IMG/VR virus record: IMGVR_UViG_3300044712_000810 | Span: 62,001 to 126,000 of that record | Direction: 5' to 3' (one strand) | From: a virus | DNA: 64,000 nucleotides | Part shown: one piece after another, positions 36,652-44,535 of the stretch | Numbering within the stretch: the first letter of the stretch is position 1 | How the letters are laid out: every line of letters starts with the position of its first letter | Position numbers and translations under genes: made by a program | Notes under the pieces: generated by a model | Told to the model about the DNA's origin: nothing | Database searches by the model: none | The model's input: the letters and a program-made list of their open reading frames with translations, nothing else

Positions 36652-37986
36652 TTATTCAAAAGGATTTTCATTACTTTCAACAGTATCTGTATCATTGTCT
36701 ATATCAACGAATGAATCAGATGTATCTGCACCATCAGTACAGTCGCACTGACTTACATTTACAGTTTCTGCGCTAAACCAACCTTCTTTGATTCGTTTAT
36801 GTACCGAAATATTAACGGCATAATCAAACCATTGACGGAAAGTCTCACTTGTTTCATAAAGATGTTTTGCATCTTTCCTATAAAATGAATCAGAAGTAAA
36901 TGCGATTTCACCCGTTTGAACATTTGGAACTTCAAGATAATATCTTGAACCGTTCTTTTTAACGAGAAGCGGATAAGTAGTTTTACCAAAAAGTTTTTCT
37001 TCGGTATAAGTTGCTTCTGAAAGGAATATAAATTCGCTCCAAAACTTATCAATTCCTGTCTTTTTATCAAAGACACAACGAACTGTAAATTTTGAAGGCG
37101 CATGTTTATTCTTTTCTGTATAGATATCAAGATACCAACCATCAATTCCAAGTCCATCAATAGGAGCAATTGCTTTCTTTTTACTCAAGAATAGCCATTG
37201 CGCAAGTCTATGATTTAATGCCGCAATTGAACTTGCCGCTTTAAAATCTTTAAAGGCACCAACAGATTTTTCTTTCTGTACATATGGTCCTTCAATAGAT
37301 ATATTTGCACGGACTTGATCGATTGCGAGGAATGTAATTCTTTTATGGGCAAGTAATGGTGCATATTTTTCTAGACAGAATGTTAACTGTCTAGCCTTAG
37401 TACCAACAAGTTTCTGTGCTTCTTCGGCTTCTTCAACTTTGCTACTAGGGGTTGCAGCAATACTATCCCAAATAATCATGACATAGAATTGTGTTCCTGT
37501 CTTCTGTTCAAATGCATCTTTAATTTGTGCTAAACGTTCAATAAGTTTAAACACGTTAGGTACATCGAATATAATAGGTTCATATTTAAATCTATTAGCA
37601 TCAAGTCCAAATGATTCAATGCGTGATATTTGGAATTCTTTACTCTCACTTGAATTACCAGAACCTTCAATATCAATATAAACAACAACGCCGTTTTGAT
37701 ATTGATTCAAAAATGCTTTACTAAATTGAAAAGCAAATGTTGATTTGCCTGTTTCTGGTGTGCTGGAAATCATAACTGGTGCCGATGAAATAATACCACC
37801 ACCAAGAATTGCATCCAAATGGCGAATTCCAGTTGGAGTTAAAATTGGTGAAGGAGCAATATAGTCACCATATTCTTGCGAAATAATCGCTTGAAATGCC
37901 TGACCTAATTTCTCGGCATGTTCTGTAGTTCCAGTATCAAATGTAGATGATTTAATAGTATCATTCGATGTTTTTTTGCGAGCCAT
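36652..37986 (-). CDS. uvsX: UvsX/RecA-like recombinase
   Basis: 444 residues. Core motifs: Walker A STPETGKST (75-83), the ATP-contact strand VVYIDIEGS (~101-109), Walker B VMIIWDSIAATP (~169-180) and the switch region FLAIDQVRANI (~227-237). It forms filaments on ssDNA for strand exchange and recombination-dependent replication. The C-terminus is Asp/Glu/Ser-rich (DNDTDTVESNENPFE), as in RecA/UvsX proteins where the acidic tail tempers DNA binding. Upstream is a small acidic protein, downstream are a membrane protein and the Cas4-like nuclease. Confidence 0.85.
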   Translation of the reverse strand: MARKKTSNDTIKSSTFDTGTTEHAEKLGQAFQAIISQEYGDYIAPSPILTPTGIRHLDAILGGGIISSAPVMISSTPETGKSTFAFQFSKAFLNQYQNGVVVYIDIEGSGNSSESKEFQISRIESFGLDANRFKYEPIIFDVPNVFKLIERLAQIKDAFEQKTGTQFYVMIIWDSIAATPSSKVEEAEEAQKLVGTKARQLTFCLEKYAPLLAHKRITFLAIDQVRANISIEGPYVQKEKSVGAFKDFKAASSIAALNHRLAQWLFLSKKKAIAPIDGLGIDGWYLDIYTEKNKHAPSKFTVRCVFDKKTGIDKFWSEFIFLSEATYTEEKLFGKTTYPLLVKKNGSRYYLEVPNVQTGEIAFTSDSFYRKDAKHLYETSETFRQWFDYAVNISVHKRIKEGWFSAETVNVSQCDCTDGADTSDSFVDIDNDTDTVESNENPFE

Positions 37987-38035
37987 AAAAGAAAAAACTC
38001 CTTAATGTCTACCTGACAGATTAATTAGAACACAA

Positions 38036-38389
38036 TCAGTCATCGTTATCGTTTTCTGATTCTTTTGACTCTTCTTCAGAGCCTTCACCACAAAGTTCAT
38101 CAAGAACTTCTTCAATTTCTTCTTCTGACATTGGTTCAAATTCAACTTCCCGAGGATCTTCATCTAACTCATGTTCTTCGGGTTCACCATGTGGCATTGA
38201 GTCGTCATCACCATCGCCATCAGGATCAACTGCACCTGAATCGATATCTGACATTACTTCATCGATTTCATCATCAGACATTGGTTCAAAGTTTTCTTCT
38301 GATGGGTCTTCATCTAATGGATGTTCTTTAGTAACATCATCTGCTTTGACCATAGTGATTCTTAACATTGCTTCATTAAGCTCATCCAT
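38036..38389 (-). CDS. Acidic protein with an internal 27-residue duplication
   Basis: 117 residues, nearly half Asp/Glu. Residues 22-48 and 72-98 are a direct repeat: EHPLDEDPSEENFEPMSDD versus EHELDEDPREVEFEPMSEE, each ending in EI(D/E)EV. Between them is a Gly/Asp linker. The starting helix (MDELNEAMLRITMV) is the only hydrophobic part. It lies 49 bases upstream of the recombinase gene. It may be a DNA mimic, a recombinase modulator or a prohead-core protein; none is proven. No family recognised. Confidence 0.75.
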   Translation of the reverse strand: MDELNEAMLRITMVKADDVTKEHPLDEDPSEENFEPMSDDEIDEVMSDIDSGAVDPDGDGDDDSMPHGEPEEHELDEDPREVEFEPMSEEEIEEVLDELCGEGSEEESKESENDNDD

Positions 38390-38399
38390 GAAAAATCTC

Positions 38400-38894
38400 C
38401 TATAAATCGTATTTCTTCGATTTCTTTATGGATGGTGTATCAAGTGCTTCATTAGCCGCTGTAGGATTTTCTTTAAGTCTTTCCATAAGCGATCTAAAGA
38501 TGCCTGCAAGTTCATCAGAACCAGCTTTGCGTTGATCATCCATCTTTGGAATATCAAGATAAACAAGTTTATTTTTCTTAAACTTCGTATCTGTTATTAA
38601 ACTAAGATATCTAATCTTAGTATCTTCAAACTCTCTATATGTACTATATAATCGAGTAAGACGATCAATATTATATGAAATAGCAGTATAATATTTTGAT
38701 TTTGTTGCTGCATCACTTGCCGTTTGAATTGCTTGTTCTAAATTATTATTTGCATTTTCCAATGTAAGAATAATATTAATCAATTCTGCTTGACGCAAAT
38801 CAACCATCGATAAATGTTTATTTGAAATATCTATATCGGCTTCGAATTCTTTTGATACTTGAGCCGGTATATCATTAGGATTTATTACAGCCAC
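38400..38894 (-). CDS. Hypothetical helical protein
   Basis: 164 residues from GTG 38894, set 6 bases after GGAGG; an in-frame TTG at 38900 is too close to that site. Mostly long helices (LINIILTLENANNNLEQAIQ), with a Lys-rich end (KKSKKYDL). Overlaps the upstream gene by 20 bases, so the two are translationally coupled. Function unknown. Confidence 0.7.
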   Translation of the reverse strand: MAVINPNDIPAQVSKEFEADIDISNKHLSMVDLRQAELINIILTLENANNNLEQAIQTASDAATKSKYYTAISYNIDRLTRLYSTYREFEDTKIRYLSLITDTKFKKNKLVYLDIPKMDDQRKAGSDELAGIFRSLMERLKENPTAANEALDTPSIKKSKKYDL

Positions 38895-40152
38895 AAACAA
38901 CCTCCGGCGTTAGACACAATCTAACAAACTTTTTAATTTGTTGTATAAAACTAATTTGGTTTATCTTCACTGAAGTTAGAGTTAGTAAATTAATATATTC
39001 ACCACTCAAAATGTTCTTCGTAAAGTTATCTGCAATTTTATCTAAAATTTCATGCATATAACTATCACTAAAGAAGTTTCTAAAAGGATAGCATAATTCT
39101 TCAAGCACTGCATTTCTAACCATTTCTGGTTTAATTAACATTTCGTTATATGCTTTTGTTTTAGGGGAAGCAATATGAACACATTTCAAAAGTTTATAAA
39201 TTGATGGTAATTTCTTAATCTCTTCAATTATTGTATCTTCTGAAATATCTTCATTATAGAATTTAACTAATTTATATTCATCATCATTAAGAGTAAATGA
39301 ATCTTTCTTACGACTAAAATAAACACTTTGTAATTCGTTAGGAATAATAACATTTCTGAAAATGTTAAAATTGTAACTTATCTGACTCAGTGTTGGCGAA
39401 TCAGAATATAATTTTTCAACTTGAAGGGCATAACTAACGTCTTTATAAATACTAAGACGGGTTGGACTATTTGAAAATCCATCCATAGAATCTTCAATGT
39501 CAAATAAGGAAACAACACAAGAAGAATACTTCTGATTTCCTTTGAAAAAGAAATTAAAATAATATTTAAATGCGTTTCTATAAAACGCATTAACATTATC
39601 AACATTCAACGGATTGTATTTCTTCAAACCATCAGATAAAAACTTGTATAGAATGTCACTTTTAATAACATCTTCATCAACATCCAAACAACTAGTATGT
39701 ACTTTGACTAAATCGGCCGAAGATTTCTTAAACTGTTGATACACTAATCGTATATTTGATTGTAAGAAATTTTTAGCATTGGGACAAAGTCTCATAAGTA
39801 AATAAATAATATTAGGATATAGTACTTTTTGCTTATACTTTAAATTAGATAAGTTAAGTGTACTATGATTAAAATCTTCAAGACCTTTTACTGTTTGGTG
39901 TAACAAATAAAGTTCTCGAACTATTGATGATTTACCAAGAATATTAGCAGCATGACATTTTTCAAATTTATCTATGTATGATTTAAGTGAAGTAACAGAT
40001 GCTGTAAGAGATGAGTTTTTACTTGTTTTTGATCTAGCAATCCGTTGGAGTTCGTCACCAAGATACGTTTGGATCAGTTTTTGTGTTATTTGACAACTAA
40101 GAGAATCCATATCCTGGTGTGCTAATTGAATGTTTGCTGGATCAAGTAGCAC
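38875..40152 (-). CDS. Hypothetical helical protein
   Basis: 425 residues from GTG 40152 after AGGAGACACCT. Helical, Leu/Lys/Tyr/Asn-rich, with a Cys-rich end (CLTPEVVCGCNKS). No motif recognised. It is the first gene behind the strong promoter element at 40198-40217, heading the run into the recombinase and nuclease, so it may be a replication or recombination accessory. Confidence 0.75.
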   Translation of the reverse strand: MLLDPANIQLAHQDMDSLSCQITQKLIQTYLGDELQRIARSKTSKNSSLTASVTSLKSYIDKFEKCHAANILGKSSIVRELYLLHQTVKGLEDFNHSTLNLSNLKYKQKVLYPNIIYLLMRLCPNAKNFLQSNIRLVYQQFKKSSADLVKVHTSCLDVDEDVIKSDILYKFLSDGLKKYNPLNVDNVNAFYRNAFKYYFNFFFKGNQKYSSCVVSLFDIEDSMDGFSNSPTRLSIYKDVSYALQVEKLYSDSPTLSQISYNFNIFRNVIIPNELQSVYFSRKKDSFTLNDDEYKLVKFYNEDISEDTIIEEIKKLPSIYKLLKCVHIASPKTKAYNEMLIKPEMVRNAVLEELCYPFRNFFSDSYMHEILDKIADNFTKNILSGEYINLLTLTSVKINQISFIQQIKKFVRLCLTPEVVCGCNKS

Positions 40153-40197
40153 AGGTGTCTCCTATTGGTTAAAATTTTACTTCCATCCCAATTGCAC

Positions 40198-40217
40198 TAT
40201 TTCTATATGAAACTAGA
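40198..40217 (-). promoter_or_regulatory. Phage promoter element upstream of recombination-gene operon
   Basis: Minus-strand TCTAGTTTCATATAGAAATA, the best consensus copy, 46 bases before the GTG at 40152, in the 71-base gap after the upstream gene. Confidence 0.6.
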
Positions 40218-40223
40218 GAAAAT

Positions 40224-40850
40224 TTACTTTCTGTTAAATCTTACTAATAAATCCTTATTAAATTTTTTACCCATATTGAAAAAATACGTCCTTTGAAATA
40301 CTCCAGATGGAATTTTAAAATATCGTATGAATGGCGAAATACAATATTTACCAATGGCTTCGTATGTTCTCTTGGTATAAATATCCAAGTTACTGTCACC
40401 AACAATGACAATATGTATACACTCGGACACATCAACAATATTTTCGTAAAGAAATTTATTAACTTCAGCATCTTGTTCGATTACATTTCTATTTTTTAAT
40501 TCAACATTGGTTAATGGAAATTTCATATCAATAGGTCTCGTATTAAATACATAATATCTATCTTCAACTAATTCTACCGTGAAATGCCAAGGAAGCATAT
40601 TATGTTCAAACTGACCATATAACTCACGATATCGTTGATTAATTTCATGCAAATCTATTCTATGAGTATCTATTCTAGGCTTTGGTCTAATTGGAAACGC
40701 GAAATGATTATAGGAGTCCGATATAATTAAGCCTTTTGGTTTAGTATCTATTTTATTAATAACGCTAGAATCATCTTTACTTATACTAATTCGTTGCTGT
40801 CCAGCTTCATCAGCAAAGAAATTGTTAATATCTTCATACATTACAAGCAT
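40224..40850 (-). CDS. Hypothetical protein
   Basis: 208 residues from ATG 40850, preceded by TTGGAGCCGAAC. Contains a predicted alpha/beta core with IHIVIVGDSNLDIYTKRTYEA near residue 145 and an aromatic basic C-terminus. No family recognised. Upstream lies a 115-base leader with a long inverted repeat that may regulate it. Confidence 0.7.
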   Translation of the reverse strand: MLVMYEDINNFFADEAGQQRISISKDDSSVINKIDTKPKGLIISDSYNHFAFPIRPKPRIDTHRIDLHEINQRYRELYGQFEHNMLPWHFTVELVEDRYYVFNTRPIDMKFPLTNVELKNRNVIEQDAEVNKFLYENIVDVSECIHIVIVGDSNLDIYTKRTYEAIGKYCISPFIRYFKIPSGVFQRTYFFNMGKKFNKDLLVRFNRK

Positions 40851-40871
40851 GTTCGGCTCCAATAAAAAGTT

Positions 40872-40958
40872 GGAAGGTCAAATTACAGAAATCCAATAAA
40901 CAATTATATTATAAGGCAAACTTAAACTGTGGGCATTCCACAAAATCTTTGACCTTCC
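40872..40958 (-). repeat. Perfect 11-bp inverted repeat in the leader of the gene at 40850
   Basis: GGAAGGTCAAA (40872-40882) and TTTGACCTTCC (40948-40958) are exact inverse complements separated by 65 bases. A nested element, TGTGGG...CCCACA, lies at its edge. On the minus strand the outer stem is followed by AACTTTTTATT and then the ribosome site. It could be an attenuator, an operator pair or a weak terminator for the upstream gene. Confidence 0.6.
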
Positions 40959-40964
40959 CACAAA

Positions 40965-41141
40965 CTATTTTTTATAACGACGTTTCATGTCTTCTTTTTT
41001 CATTTCTTTTAAATGTTCTTTTATTGCTAATGCTGTTCTGGCAGATAATCCACCGATCGCAGCACCAATAACAAAACTTTTACTATCCATATCTTCAATT
41101 GATTTTTTAATACTTTCGAATTCATTGATTATACATATCAT
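40965..41141 (-). CDS. Small Gly/Ala membrane-type protein (58 aa)
   Basis: 58 residues, ATG 41141 to TAG 40965. Starts with MICIINEFESIKKSIEDMD, has a short Gly/Ala hydrophobic segment (SFVIGAAIGGLSARTALAI) and a very basic end (KEMKKEDMKRRYKK). The start lies one base past the end of the upstream gene, so it is translationally coupled. Similar in design to the other glycine-zipper proteins of this block. Function unknown. Confidence 0.65.
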   Translation of the reverse strand: MICIINEFESIKKSIEDMDSKSFVIGAAIGGLSARTALAIKEHLKEMKKEDMKRRYKK

Positions 41142-41142
41142 A

Positions 41143-41349
41143 TTAATGCTCTTCTATTTTATGACTATGTACATGTTTAGCTAATTTAGCTAAAGCTCTC
41201 ATATGACCATTAAGTTGTTCTTTAGACATCTTATGACCATGTAATTGAATTCTTTTATTAATTCCATTAACTAAATTTCTTGCACTATTTGGATGTAACA
41301 CACGCTCAAATATCAGACCACTATTAATGGCAGTTTCTAATAAGGTCAT
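41143..41349 (-). CDS. Small basic protein with AIxxGLI N-terminus
   Basis: 68 residues from ATG 41349 after GGAGGTCATT. Start MTLLETAINSGLIFER aligns with the genes at 41936 and 24972. The rest is His/Lys/Asn-rich (HGHKMSKEQLNGH, ending HVHSHKIEEH). Too small for a known enzyme. It sits in a run of four coupled small genes. A packaged internal head protein is possible if the shared N-terminus is a targeting peptide. Confidence 0.65.
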   Translation of the reverse strand: MTLLETAINSGLIFERVLHPNSARNLVNGINKRIQLHGHKMSKEQLNGHMRALAKLAKHVHSHKIEEH

Positions 41350-41360
41350 AATGACCTCCA

Positions 41361-41936
41361 TTATCGATCTTTATTATTTTGTTTTGCTATATCTTTTTTA
41401 ACTGCGTCAGGTTTTGCAAAACCACCTAATGGAGTAATTGCTGATATTGTTCTTCCCAGTTTTCCATAACCCATTTGTTTAGCGGCAGCATGTCTATCTT
41501 TTATACCTTTAGCAATATACCCAATACCAGCGCCGACTTTTGCACCAGCAATAGCACCTGCTGCAGCGCCAGCTTTCATCATCTCTGGATCACCATGCCA
41601 TGCAGCAGCTCCTAATGAACCAAGTGCAGCAGCACCAATACCTGCACCAATACCTGCATGTTTTAATGTTTGTAATGAATTAGATTTATCTAAAAGTGCA
41701 CCAACACGATGAGATGCTTTTTTAGTATCTATATCTTTATTTGGATTATCTACTGCGTCCTTACCAATATAATGACCAGCAACCATTGTCGCGGGCGCAA
41801 CAACTGGAACTAAACTTCCAATCATTTTACCCCAACCAGATCCGACATGTTTCATTTTTAATTTTTGATCGTGGTCATTTTTTTCAATTTCATTAAGTAT
41901 TAAGCCTACTGAAATTGCTTCGAATAATTTTTCCAT
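41361..41936 (-). CDS. Glycine-zipper protein with AIxxGLI N-terminus and LFE-A site
   Basis: 191 residues from ATG 41936 after AAAGGATATAAA. Start MEKLFEAISVGLILNE shares the AIxxGLI motif and has LFE-A at residues 4-7, fitting the T4-type prohead protease rule. Two Gly/Ala segments (~92-112, HAGIGAGIGAAALGSLGAAA, and ~120-145, AGAAAGAIAGAKVGAGIGYIAKG) could insert in membranes. It lies 11 bases after the PrsW-like protease gene. Confidence 0.7.
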   Translation of the reverse strand: MEKLFEAISVGLILNEIEKNDHDQKLKMKHVGSGWGKMIGSLVPVVAPATMVAGHYIGKDAVDNPNKDIDTKKASHRVGALLDKSNSLQTLKHAGIGAGIGAAALGSLGAAAWHGDPEMMKAGAAAGAIAGAKVGAGIGYIAKGIKDRHAAAKQMGYGKLGRTISAITPLGGFAKPDAVKKDIAKQNNKDR

Positions 41937-41947
41937 TTTTATATCCT

Positions 41948-42682
41948 TTAATGTCCCATTACGGCCATGAAATTCCAAAGACCATGAATTAAAATACCTA
42001 GCTTATAACCTGTATATTTTTTATTTTCATCTTTAGGATATTTATCATAATAATATTTCTGTATAAGTGTGGTTGTCGCATGTAAACCAACAGCTAAAAG
42101 TCTAGCAACTGTTGCTGTTACAATATCCATTCCAGCACCTAATAATCTAACCATATACATAGAAAATTCAGCAACGTTAAATACAACAAAAAATGTACCT
42201 GTAAAACCACCTTGAATAGATATCATCTTTGCTGTTTCTTCAGTTAATGGTGCAACAAATATTGAACCCATAGCATAACCTAACGACGGTGGTAAGCCAA
42301 TTATCATACAAACAACAGCAAGAAAATTATGAAGAAATGTATTTATGATTAAAATAATAGAAAGTAAAACTAATGATTTTCCAATTTTATTAAATGCAAC
42401 TTCAATACTAGATTCTTGAACTGCCGCTTGAAAATTTCGTTTTAATATAATACCAATATCGGCTTTATCTTTTGATTGTTTAAATTCAACAACAGCACGT
42501 TTAGAATATTTCTTAGCAATATTCTCAAGTTTGGAAGTTTCAACATTTCCATCTTTTAACTGTTGTGTTATTTTTTTAATTTTATTATCTTTCTGTTCAA
42601 TTAATGATTCTTTAAATGAACCAATTGAAAACGATTCAAGAAAAAGTTCATTAGTATACATATTTTTGGCGACCGAATACAT
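41948..42682 (-). CDS. PrsW-like intramembrane protease
   Basis: 244 residues. An N-terminal cytoplasmic helical region (~95 residues) is followed by several membrane segments. Motifs in order match the PrsW/CPBP-type glutamic intramembrane protease scheme: PLTEETAK (E148, E149, K152), FNVAEF (E172), H201 in VGLHATTT, and HGLWNF (H233, N237). In Bacillus, PrsW cleaves an anti-sigma factor to start envelope stress signalling. Here the substrate is unknown. Neighbours are small glycine-zipper proteins, any of which could be the target. No catalytic residue appears missing. Family assignment is from motifs by eye. Confidence 0.65.
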   Translation of the reverse strand: MYSVAKNMYTNELFLESFSIGSFKESLIEQKDNKIKKITQQLKDGNVETSKLENIAKKYSKRAVVEFKQSKDKADIGIILKRNFQAAVQESSIEVAFNKIGKSLVLLSIILIINTFLHNFLAVVCMIIGLPPSLGYAMGSIFVAPLTEETAKMISIQGGFTGTFFVVFNVAEFSMYMVRLLGAGMDIVTATVARLLAVGLHATTTLIQKYYYDKYPKDENKKYTGYKLGILIHGLWNFMAVMGH

Positions 42683-42700
42683 TTTTTAACTTTCTCCAAT

Positions 42701-42715
42701 TTGATATACAAATTA
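42701..42715 (+). promoter_or_regulatory. Possible promoter for the 41-aa plus-strand gene
   Basis: TTTGATATACAAATTA resembles TTTCATATAGAAATA (core TATACAAATT, 8 of 10). It is only ~22 bases before the ATG, so the leader would be very short. Confidence 0.35.
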
Positions 42716-42736
42716 GTTATTAAAGGAGGTAATAAC

Positions 42737-42862
42737 ATGTTACGATCTGCAATACAAGCGGTCATTGCGTTAATCGTCATATGTACACTTATCTACATGA
42801 TAAATGAAAACCCAATCATACAATGGATAATAAATCAAATATCCAAGATTGGGCAGTTTTAA
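42737..42862 (+). CDS. 41-aa single-pass membrane peptide
   Basis: ATG 42737 follows an ideal AAAGGAGGTAATAAC site. The product MLRSAIQAVIALIVICTLIYMIN... has one membrane helix (~5-22) and a short tail ending ISKIGQF. It opposes all neighbours and is closed by a hairpin right after the stop. Small size and one membrane helix fit a holin-like, antiholin or envelope-modulating peptide, but nothing proves a lysis role and no endolysin gene is adjacent. Confidence 0.65.
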   Translation: MLRSAIQAVIALIVICTLIYMINENPIIQWIINQISKIGQF

Positions 42863-42867
42863 AAAGA

Positions 42868-42889
42868 ATGGGGGCTTTCGCCCCCATTT
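42868..42889. terminator. Bidirectional hairpin terminator
   Basis: GGGGGC-TTTC-GCCCCC followed by ATTTTAATA on the plus strand, between the converging genes at 42737 and 42895. Confidence 0.8.
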
Positions 42890-42894
42890 TAATA

Positions 42895-43095
42895 TTAATC
42901 AAACTTTGTTTTACCAAATGATCCTAAGATTGCTTTTTGTGGAGGATTAAATCTTCCCATTTCAACCCCAGGAGGCATCTTCTTTTTAAGACTTGAAGGC
43001 ACACCATCAGATGATGCGCCACCAATTGGTGCTTTCGCAAAATCAGCTGATGTATCTTCGTCTAAGTAATATAATTGTTCGAAGATACTTAACAT
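42895..43095 (-). CDS. Hypothetical small protein
   Basis: 66 residues (MLSIFEQLYYLDEDTSAD...). The N-terminal helix has IFE-Q, reminiscent of but not matching a prohead protease site. The remainder is Pro/Gly/Lys-rich and probably disordered (GVPSSLKKKMPPGVEMGRF). Start lies 4 bases after the upstream stop. Function unknown. Confidence 0.65.
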   Translation of the reverse strand: MLSIFEQLYYLDEDTSADFAKAPIGGASSDGVPSSLKKKMPPGVEMGRFNPPQKAILGSFGKTKFD

Positions 43096-43099
43096 AACA

Positions 43100-43384
43100 T
43101 TAGAACTTTACGTTTTCTTGGCTGATTGAATTATCAACCTTTGTGTTTGTTGCGCCTGGACTTGACTTTGCCCATGAATTTGTATTAGGAATTCCATCAG
43201 TTGTTGAAGCAACATTCAAAGATGTTTTAAGAACTTGATCAAGAGCTGATTGAACGTTTCCGTCAAGTTTACCTTTTTGACCTTTGTTTTCAGTACCCAT
43301 ATCAATTGTGGTACCTTCGGCTTCTGTAACTACTTCTTCGAATTCACCTGCAAAAATGTTTGATACACTTAACATTTCATACAC
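43100..43384 (-). CDS. Hypothetical small protein with VTE-A site
   Basis: 94 residues (MYEMLSVSNIFAGEFEE...). The first ~25 residues are an acidic amphipathic helix ending in VVTE-AEG, similar to prohead protease sites, followed by a Gly/Asn/Thr/Ser-rich tail. It is encoded between a beta-rich virion-type protein and another small protein. It could be an internal head protein. No family recognised. Confidence 0.65.
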   Translation of the reverse strand: MYEMLSVSNIFAGEFEEVVTEAEGTTIDMGTENKGQKGKLDGNVQSALDQVLKTSLNVASTTDGIPNTNSWAKSSPGATNTKVDNSISQENVKF

Positions 43385-43404
43385 TCCGTTATTTATTTTG
43401 TTTA

Positions 43405-44514
43405 TTAAAGTCTGTCAGTTGTTATTGGAAGATTTGAAAACCAAGCCTGTTCAAAAATACCATAAATGAACTTAGTCTCTGGACGTACATAATATGTTCC
43501 AGCAAGAGGACCATCAACAACAACTTTATAGTATGCTGTTACACTTGGACCTTTCGCTTCGAAAAGAATTGATTTAACAAAAGCACCGTTATTATAAACA
43601 GCACGATCAAAAACAATCTTCCATTCTTTTGTGAACTTAAATGTATTGTCAGCAAATGTCATTGGAATAATTCCAATGATATCAAGTGAATTAAATGTTT
43701 CAGGATGAACTGTTTCAATTTCTGTATTTACGAATACAAAACTTGCAGATGTTACTGCATTTGTTTTTACATAATTCATAAACCAGTCATATTCAACAAT
43801 TGGAGTAGGAGCACCAACTGCTTCTGCAACTTCAAATTCGAATGCAGCAAACATGTCAATACTTACAGCATCGCCTGATTCGGCAACTGCAGAAACTTTA
43901 ATATCTGTTTTAGAAGCAAATTCTAATGGAACATCAAAAGATAGAATTTGTGATCCAGGAGCATTAGTGAAAATACTACGAATTGTTTTAAATGAACCAC
44001 CAACTTCACGTGCTTCAAGTTTTACATTAACATTGGTTGCAGCGGCATTGTTTGCATAAACTTCAAGTTTCTTAAGTTTACCAACAAATCCATCAGGAAT
44101 TGTTACAACACCTACTTTTGATTCCGTATCACCAATGGCGATAACTGACTTAATAAGACTTGCAGTTTGTGGAACGCCAGCAGTTAAAGTGTCAGTGCTA
44201 TCAAATACATAAACAGTACCAGCACATGGCGCAGAAACTTTTACATCATTAATTCTGAAAAACTTATTAACTGTCTTAACTAATGTCTGACCGTTAAGAA
44301 TAACTTTTTCAGTGATTGGGTTAAAGAATAAACCAGTACCGACGATTTCAACGATTTGTGTTTTGTCTGTGGCCGAAGAGCTAGTTACACCTAACACAGT
44401 TTCTGTTGGAAGAAATGTGTAGGTATCAGCTGGTGAACCACTAATGTCTTTTGCTACATCGGCAATAGCTGATTTACTACCAGACACGGCAACATTAAAA
44501 AAAGTTCTTGGCAT
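43405..44514 (-). CDS. Beta-rich virion-type protein
   Basis: 369 residues from ATG 44514 after TGGAGGATATTATA. The sequence is Val/Thr/Ala-rich with alternating beta strands and few charged helices (IVEIVGTGLFFNPITEKVIL; GVVTIPDGFVGKLKKLEVYAN), like capsid decoration or fibre proteins. G+C is above its neighbours, consistent with an abundant structural product. No specific family could be named. Confidence 0.65.
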   Translation of the reverse strand: MPRTFFNVAVSGSKSAIADVAKDISGSPADTYTFLPTETVLGVTSSSATDKTQIVEIVGTGLFFNPITEKVILNGQTLVKTVNKFFRINDVKVSAPCAGTVYVFDSTDTLTAGVPQTASLIKSVIAIGDTESKVGVVTIPDGFVGKLKKLEVYANNAAATNVNVKLEAREVGGSFKTIRSIFTNAPGSQILSFDVPLEFASKTDIKVSAVAESGDAVSIDMFAAFEFEVAEAVGAPTPIVEYDWFMNYVKTNAVTSASFVFVNTEIETVHPETFNSLDIIGIIPMTFADNTFKFTKEWKIVFDRAVYNNGAFVKSILFEAKGPSVTAYYKVVVDGPLAGTYYVRPETKFIYGIFEQAWFSNLPITTDRL

Positions 44515-44535
44515 TATAATATCCTCCAAAGATAT

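Noticed and set aside
43405-44514. Assignment as tail sheath or tail tube
   Set aside because: Length and beta-rich composition could allow it, but no sheath or tube motifs were identifiable, so it was left as a virion-type protein.
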